Below are positions 15,001 to 24,000 of a DNA stretch of 64,000 bases, piece by piece. The DNA is taken from NCBI GenBank assembly GCA_016199985.1, contig JACQFQ010000013.1, positions 1 to 64,000 of the forward strand. The letters run 5' to 3'. Both the position numbers and the translations under genes were made by a program. The notes below the pieces were generated by a model. The model had not been told where the DNA came from. It saw only the letters and a program-made list of their open reading frames with translations, and did not search any database. Each line of letters starts with the position of its first letter. Positions within the stretch are counted from its first letter, which is position 1. Source of the DNA: Verrucomicrobiota bacterium. Its GTDB lineage: Bacteria; Verrucomicrobiota; Verrucomicrobiia; Limisphaerales; UBA11320.

Positions 15001-18000
15001 CTTGCTCTGAAGCGCGTTCGCCGTCTTCCCGTTGTTGTCGGAGTAATTCTTCTCGATTTTGGCCCCCACAGTCCAGGCGGCGACCGATGCGGTGAGACCC
15101 ACGAAACCGCCCGCGGCGCTCACCGAGTACACCTTGAGATCCTGGATGCTCACCGCGGCCACGATGACATCCCGGGCCGCCGCCACCTTCGCGCCAGCGC
15201 GGACCGTGGCGTTGGTGTTGTTGTTCACGCTGCCCACGCTCACCGCGCCGCTCACGCCTCCGGCCCCGCCGGCGCCGGCGCCAGAGGCGGCCTTGGCGTC
15301 GACGCGGTTCGACGCCGACACCACCACGCCCTGATTCGCGTTCGCGGCCGCGTTCCCTCCGGATTGATTCACTTGGGCGTTCGCGCCGATATAGCTCGTT
15401 GTGTTGGACGTGATCAGCGTCACGCCGACACCGCCTGACACTCCGACGAAGCCCGCGCCCGCGGCGATCGCCATGTGGAAGACGTCCTCGCTCGATTGCG
15501 CCTGCGCCACCAGTCCGTGGGAAGTGAAGGAGCCGAACGCTGTTCCCGAAGAGAGGGTGGTTCCGTTGAGAACTCCCGCGAGTCCGGCGCCATTGCCGCG
15601 GGCGTCGACGCGGGCGCCATCCACGACCGCCGCCGTCGTGGTCTTGTTGATCACCATCACGCCCACCGATGCGCCGACGCCGACATATCCGGCGCCCAAC
15701 CCTCCGGCGATCGCGTTGATCGTGCTGTCATCCGTCGCGAACACGAGGGCGTCCCCGCCGGCCGAGATCGTTCCGCCGAGCGACGCTGTCGTGGTGTTGT
15801 TCAAGGTGAACACATTCACGCCGCCGCCCACGCCCACAACGCCCGCGGCCACGCCGAACCCGAGGAGGACCACATCCTCTCTCGCGTGAGCGTGAACCAG
15901 CACATCATCCAGCGCGTTGACTGTCGCCCCCGCGAGAATCGCGGCAAGCGTGGTGTTGCTCAGCACGGAAACGTCCACGGCGGGGCTCACGCCCACCTCG
16001 CCGGCGGCGACTGTTCCGGCGACCGCAAGATGGTGGAAATCGTTCCCGGCTCCCAGCAGCACCGACTGCAGAGGACCTGCGGTCGATAGATCCTGATTCA
16101 CTTGACCGCCGGCGCTGATGAAGGCCTGTGTCTTGGTGTTGACGACGTTGACGCCGGCCGAGACCGCGACGCCTACGGTGCCTCCGCCGATGCTGATGGT
16201 GATGGATCCGATGTTGTCGCTGTTGGTCGCGCTCAACGAAAGCCCGTGGAAGCCGGATTGAATTCCCGGCGTCGCCACATGGCGAGCGCTGGTGATAGGG
16301 CCGACATCGTCGTTCCCATCATTGTTCACGTCCGCGGAAGGCAATGAGGGAAGGCTGATCTCCCCTTGCGCCGCGAGCGCATGGATGTCCGCCGGGTCGC
16401 GAGAAATCGAGTTGACCTGGATGGCCTGAGGATGCGAGTTCGAATCCTTGGGATCGTAGGTCGGGGCGGAAACCAGGCCCGGGGTGAAGGCGCCGGTCCT
16501 CACATCGCGCCCGGCGGTGTTCCCGTCCGCGGTGACGAACGCGCCGACGCCGATGAACGCTTCCGTGAGCTTGTCACTGACGGTCACAGCGCCCGCCGCA
16601 CCGATGCCGGCGGTTCCCGAAACAGCAAGAACGCCCACGATCGTGTTCAGCTTCGTGGCGTCGTTGGCCGATATGGCGATGTTGCCCTGCGCATGAATCT
16701 GGCCGGCGCCCGCGCTGGCGCCCGCGTCGTTCGGGTCGTTGCCAATGAACGCGCGGGTCTTGACGTTGAAAACATGCACTGACGCGTCCAGTCCAACGCT
16801 GGCGCTGCCGCTGGCGCTCAGTCCCGCGGCGACGGAAGTGATCTCCTCGGACGGATTAGAATCAATGGCTATGTCGCCTTCGATGTTCGCGACGACGCCG
16901 GAGTCGATGTAGGCCTGCGTGGTCTTGTTGAACGTGGCGACATCGGCGCCGACTCCGACGCCCGCCGTGCCGCCAATCGCGATGGACCCGGCGACGGAGA
17001 CCAAAGTGGTGGCGTCGGACGCCAGAATCGTCAGGCCTGGGGCGCCGGCCGCGGCCCCGCTGTCCAGGGAGAGAACGGCGCCCGGAGAAACAAAGGCCTG
17101 TGTGTTTTCGTTGAGGACATTGACGACCGCCGATCCGGCGATGCCCGCGGTGCTCGCGCCGCCGCCGGCGGCGGCCACCGTAATCAGCTCCTCGGTGGAA
17201 ATGGCGACGGCGGAAAGCCCGTGGATTCCCCGCGACGCCACGGAGGCTCCGCGCCCGACGAAGGCGAGCACTGTGTCATTGTGGACAAGGCTGGTGTTGG
17301 CGGCGCCGATGCCTGCGCTGCTTGCAACGCCCACGGAGCCGGCGATCAGGGTGGCCTTGAAGTCGCCGCGCGCCTGAATGAGCAGATCGCCTCCAGCGCT
17401 CACCGTGGCGATGGCCGCGTTCACGCCATCCTCGAGATAGGCCTTGGTCGTCGTCGTGATCACCTGCACGGAGACCGACCCGGCGACTCCGGCGGAGCTG
17501 CCCAGTCCCAGGTTGGCGGAGACGGAGAGAATCTTTTCGGAGGATTCCGCCTTCACCGTGATGTCGCCGCCCGCGCTGGCCACAACCCCGGCGGCGATAT
17601 ACGCGCGCGTGTCCTTCGTGAAGACGCTCAGCTCGAGCCCCGCGCCGACTCCCGCGCCGTCCCAGCTTCCGCCGATCGCTCCGGCGCCGCTGCGCGTGAT
17701 CGTCGAGTCCGTCGCCTGAACGACGAGCCGTTGATTGGCATCGCCGCTCAGCCGCTGATTGATCCGCGCGTCCGCGACGACATAGGCCAGCGTGGCGAGG
17801 TTGAAAATGTTAATCGTCGCGGAGCCGGCGACGCCCGCGTTGCCGGAGCTGAGGCCCGCCCCCGCCGCAATCGACGTCAGGGGGACTTTGCCGACGTGAG
17901 GAATGTCAAAGTCGCTTGTGCCGATGCTCGCCTCCGCCTTCACCGTGAGCGTTCCCGTCGCGTCGACATTGGCCGCTCCGATGAAAGCTCGCTGGGTCTT

Positions 18001-21000
18001 GTTGATAATGTGCAGGGCGACGGCGGCGCCGACTCCAGCGCTCGAGGCTACGCCCGCGCCGCCCGCTATGCCCTGGAGGACCAAATCACATCGCGCGTTG
18101 ACCATCAGGTCTCCGAAGACCTTCAGATCGGAGCCTTCACCAACGGAGGCCTCGGTTGTCGCGTTGACGACGCTGATCGCGGCGGATCCAGCAACGCCCG
18201 CGTCGCCGCGCCCGCCGGCGGCCGCCATGCCCCACGCGTCGAACTCATCCTGCTTGCCGACCGGGGTCACCGCTTCGACCGTCACGCCGCGCGCTTCAAC
18301 AGTGGAATGCGGCGCAATCTGGGCCAGGTTTGAAACCTCATAGTAGTTGAGGCCCACAGCCGCTCCGATGTTGTTGGACTCGGACAGGCTATAGGCGAGG
18401 CCGACGGACTCCGCCTTCCCTTCCGTTCGATTGACCGCGCTGATCACCAGCGAGCTGTTGTCGGACTTGACGTTCACGCCGCCGGCGATGGCGGCGGTGT
18501 TGTGAACGAAGACCACGTTGACGCTGATCGCGGCCGCCACCTCCACGCTGCTGCTGCTGGAGTTGGAGTTCTTGGAGGACTTGTCGTTCCCCGCCGTGGT
18601 TTGGTCGGCGACCTTGGGCAGATCCGTCGTTTGCCCGGTGTTTGCGTTCTGGGTGACAGAGTCGTTCGCCGTGGAGTCGGCGTTCTTGCCGCCCTTGTCC
18701 TTGGACTTGCTGCCCTTGGCGCTGGCGTTGGCGAACTGATGGCTCGCAACGTCGGAGTGGGACGCAATCGTGATGGCGCCTGACGCATGCAGGTCTCGGG
18801 CGACCACAGCGGAGGCGTCCTCATGGACAACTCCCACGGCAACCGAGGCCCCAACGGCCACCTTCTCGCCCGCGGCGTCCGCCTTGGCGGTGGATTGAAC
18901 CAAGCTGCTGTGGTCCGCCTGGACGCGCACAAGGCCATTGTTCGCCGCTTGCGCGCCGGCGCCGGCGCGGGCCGTTGTGGTGTTATCGACGATGGACAAT
19001 GCCACGGACGGCGAGATGGCGTCGCCGCCTTCGCTCCCCGCGTCGGTGGAGGTTGTGACCGTGTGGCGTCCCAAGGCGTCGAGCGTCACATCGCCTGGAG
19101 TTCCAGCCACCGCGACAGAATCGTCAAACTGGGCAAGCGCCACATGAGCAATCTTGTTGAGGGCGAACGAAGCTCCGACTCCCACATCACCGCCCGACGC
19201 CGTGCCGCTCGGCTTCGCGAGCGCGGAGCTCGCGGTTATCGATTCGGCGCGCAAGGCCAGAGCGCCCGACGCGCTCAGCGACAAACGCGAGCCGCTGATC
19301 GCCCGAGCCTCCGTGTCCGTGTTCACGATATTGACCGTGAGGGAGCCGGCGATCCCGACGTTGTCAGAACCCGCGCCGGAGACGGACTCCGCCGAGAAAG
19401 TGTGAACCCGGTCGCTGAGGGTGTGCGACGCGCCGGTCGCGCCCGCCTGAAGGTCAATCGCCTTGCCCGCCACGGCGTCCTCCTCGGTGGCGGCGAGCTT
19501 GATCTTCTCCGGCGCCATCTTGTGGGTCAGGGTATGCGCGCTGCCGGCTCCCCCGGTCTTCAGATCTATCGCTTTATCCGTTGCCGCGTTGGCCGCGCTC
19601 GAGGCGAGCTTGATTTTCTCGCTGTCGTTTGTCGTAACGACAAAGTACGACTTGCCGTCTTCCAGCCCGCCAATGCTCTTGCCGCCCCCGTTGCTGTAAA
19701 CCACCTCATCGCCCTTCTTCCAGTCTGTGGCGCCGATCTTGATGGTGTCGTCCGTGTCGCTCACGACGTCCTTGCTGCCGCTGTCGAAGACCTTGGCGAC
19801 ATCCTTGATCACATAGTAAGTGGATCCATCGGCGAGCCCGCCGACGGCCGAGCCGCCTCCACTGGCGTAAACAACGGAATCGGCGGTGCGCCACTCGTTG
19901 GCGCCAACGAGGAGCGTGTCCTCCGTCGCGCTCAGCTTTGACGCGGGATCGAAGGTCGCCGTGCTCCGCGGCGCCATGTCGGCGGTCAGGGCGAGCCCGG
20001 CGACGCCCACGTTCACGCCCGCTCCGACGTAGGCCTTGTTGGAGAACCGGGCGATATTGACCGTGACGCCCAATCCGAGTCCAAAGCCGGAGCTGTTGCC
20101 GGAACTCGAGCTACTGCTCGAACTTCCGCCCTCCTGCTTGACCACGGCGCTGCCGTCCGCCTTGAGGAGCGTGTCGACATTTGCGCCGGAGTGGACCGCG
20201 AGAGCTCCGGCTGACGTGAAATCACTCAGAATGGCCGCTTCGGCCACGACATTGGAGATGTTCACGCTAATGGCGGCCGCAACGCCGACGGGGCCATCGC
20301 TGGTTTCTTGATCGGTTTTCTGGGAGTTCTGGGTGTCGGTGTCAGCCGGCGCCTTGCTTTTCAGGAAATCGCCATTCTTGTCCGTCTGCTTTTGCGACGT
20401 GTCCTTGTCGGCCGGCTGGGATTTCGATTCCCCCTTCACGCTGGCCTGGGTCGTGGTCTCCGAGCGGGATAATGCCCGGGCCTCCACCAGAGACGCCCCG
20501 GCGCCGGTGGTTGTGATGCTCCGCTCGAGGGTGGCCCGCGCGCGATCGCTGGAAATGTTCAAGGCGATCGCCACGCCAATCCCCACCTTGTTTCCGGCCG
20601 CGGCGCCGTCGGCCGTCGTGAGGTAGGTCCCCTGATCCTCGTAAGCCTTCAAAACGATCGCGCCGGTGAGCGCGGTCGGAAGGAGAGCCGCGCCGATGCG
20701 GGCCGTAGCGCGAGTATCGCCCAGATTCAATGCGATCGCGCCTCCCAGGCTGAACTTGTCGCCGCCGGCTCCCGCAGCGGCCTGGGTCGTGATGGTTGGC
20801 GCGGCCACGGCGGAAAGGGAGAGATCCTTGACCCCGGAGAGAACCGCGTTGTCTTCGACCTCGGCTCGAGCGGTGATGGGAAGAATATTGAGGGAGAAGG
20901 AAAGCCCGATTCCCGTCTTCGAACCGTCCTCGTTCTTCGATGTCGCGATCGCGCTCCCGACGACGTTTCCGGCGGCTCCGAGAGACACATCGCCGCCGTT

Positions 21001-24000
21001 GGCGTTCTCGCTTGACCCCGAAGCCAGAAACGCGGCCGTGTTCACCGTAACCACCTGGATAGCCGCCGCGCCCGCCACGCCGACCTCGGGAGCGCCAGCG
21101 CCGGCCGTCGACCGCGTCGAGAATGTATGAACGCTCTCGGCAGGCAGCCCCGGACTCGAGGTCAGTCGCTGAGCCATGTCGGCGAGGAGGCTCAGCCCGT
21201 GATTGCTCAGCGTCACGCCGGAGGCGATATACGCGCGGTTGCTCAGATCGACCACATTGACGCCGATGGCAACACCGACGCCGCTCCCGGCGCCGCGATC
21301 GCCGCCAGAGAGCGTGTGCGTCTTGCCAACAGCCCCGATTTTCAGGTCGATGGCAGTCTTTGCTTTTGCGTCCTCCGCGGAAGCGGCGAGCTTGATCTTG
21401 GTCGCGTCGGCGGTCTTGATGACATAGTAGGTGGACCCCTCAGTGAGCCCGCCGACAGCTGTGCCGCCGACGCCCGCGCTGTACTTCACAGGATCGCCGT
21501 CTTTCCACCCATGGGCGCCCACCGTCAGAACGTCGCCGGCTTCATCCACGATACCGGCGGCGGTGGGATCGAAAGTCATCGCCTTGACAGGGCTCACGGT
21601 GGCGCTGCCATCGGCGACCAGCAGCGAGTCCCCATTTGCCGAGCTATGAACCTGGAGAACGCCCGCGGGGTTGATGAAGTCCTTCAGCACGGCCGCCTCG
21701 GCCTTGATCTTCGTCACGTTGACAGCGATCCCCGCCGCGACGCCCACCGGTCCGTCGCTGGTGCTTTGATCCGTCGAGGAGCCGCCGGTATCCATCCCCG
21801 CGTCGGCCTTGCTCTTGAGGAAGTTTGAAGACTTGTCCGATTGTTTTTGCGAACTGTCCTTGTCGGCCGACTGATCCTTCGCCTCGCCTTTGACGCTGGC
21901 CTTCGTGGTGATCTCGCTGTGGGAAATCGTCTTGGCCTCGATGGAAGAGCTGCCCGAAGTGGTGCTTGTCAGGGCCCGCTCGCTGGTGGCGCTGGCGATG
22001 TCGGTGGAAATATTGATCCCGATCGCGACGCCAATTCCCACATTGCTGCCGCCCGCGCTCCCATCGGCTGTGGTGAGGATCGCGCCCTGGTCTTCCCAGG
22101 CTTTGAGAGCGATGGCGCCGGTCAGCGCGGTGGGCGACACGGCGGTCCCCAAGCGAGCCGTGGTTCGGTCATCGCTCAGTGTCAGCGCGACCGCTCCGCC
22201 CAGGCTGAAGCTGTCCCCGCCGGCGCCCGCCTCGGCTTTTGTGGCGATGTTCGGGGAGGAGGTCGCCGTCAGCGTCAAGTTCTTCGCTCCGGTCACGACC
22301 GCTGTGTCCTCAACCTCGGCGCGCGTGATCCAATGATGGATGTTCATCGCGAAGGACAACCCAACCCCGGTCTTGGAGCCATCTTCGCTCTTCGAAGTCG
22401 CCATCGCGTTTACGATGTCCGCGCTTCCCGCGGTCAGCGTCACGGATCCGCCGTTCGCGTTGAGCGAGCTGCCCGCGGAGAGGTAGGCGGAAGTCTTCGC
22501 CACGATGACGTTGATCGCCACCGCGCCAGCCACGCCGACCTCCGGCGCCCCGGCGCCCGCGACCGATTGCGCGCTAAACGAGTTGAGTTTTTCACTCAGG
22601 GCCTGGCTGGCGCCCGAGCCGGTGGAAGTCAGGTCGATGGCCGTTCCATTAGTTGAGTCCAGCGCGGTCTTGGCCAGCTTGATCTTGGTCGGCGTCGCCT
22701 TGTTGACGATCACGTAGTAGGTGGAGCCATTGGCAAGCCCGCCCACGTCGGCGCCTCCGCCGTTGCTGTAGCTGAAGATGTCGCCGGTCGCCCATGCTTG
22801 AGCGCCCACATCGATGGTGTCCGCGGCGATGTCGACAGCCGTCGCGGCGTCGAAAAGCGCGGCGCGCGGCGCCATGTCGGACGTCGCCGTAAAACCACCT
22901 GAGCTCACGGAGACGCCGGGGGCCATGTAAGCGCGATTCACGAGATCCGCCACGTTCACCGTGACGGCCACGCCAACACCGCTGCCGGAGCCGCGGTCCG
23001 GACCGGCGACCGTGTGGGCCGTTCCCGCCGCTCCACTCGTGAGGTCGATGGCGGTCTTGGCCATGGCGTCCTTGGCGGAAGCGGCGAGCTTGATCTTTGT
23101 GTCATCGGCGGTCTTGATGACGTAATAGGTCGCCCCATCGCTCAAGCCTCCCACCGCGACGCCGCTAGAACCCACGGAATACTTGATCGGATCTCCGTCC
23201 TTCCACCCGTGCGTCCCCACGGTAAGGGTGTCCGCGGCGGTGTCCACGACACCGTTCGCTGTGGGATCAAAGGTGAGTGTCTTCGTCGGAATCACAGTGG
23301 CGCTGCCGTCCGCTTTCACACTGGCGTCAGCGTTCGCGGAGCTGTGCAGCGTCAGCGGAGTGGCGGGGCCGGAGAAGTCCTTCAGCGCCACGGCCTCCGC
23401 CACAACGCTGGAAACATTGACCGCGATCGCGGCCGCCACTCCCACCGGACCGTCGCTCGTGCTCTGATCCCCGCCCGACTTGCCAGTGTCCATCCCGGCC
23501 GGCGCCTTGCTCTTGAGGAAATTCGCGGCCTTGTCGCTTTGCTTCTGCGAGGAGTTCTTGTCGGCGGGTTGATCCTTGGATTCACCCTTCGCGCTCGCTT
23601 TGGACAGCGTCTCGGAGCGCGCCACGGTTTTGGCGTCGAGCAAGACTCCGGAGGAACCGCTGACGTTCAGCGCGCGCTCGATCGTTGCTCTGGCGCTGTC
23701 CGTGGAAATGTTGATCGCGAGCGCGGCGCCTACGCCGACGGAACTGCCGGCGGCGGCGCCGTCGGCGGTTGTGAGGATCGTGCCGCGGTCCTCGGTCGCC
23801 CGGAGCGTCACGGCTCCCGCGAAACTCGTCGGCGAGGCCGAGGTTCCAATGCGGGCGATCGTCCGATGGTTCACCAAGGTGAGCGCGAAAGCGCCGCCAA
23901 CCGTCGTTGAGCCGCCTCCGGCCCCGGCCGTCGCTGTATCCGTCAGCAGGGGCGTCGTTGTGGCGACGAGCGACAGATTGCGAACGCCGGCGACCGTCGA

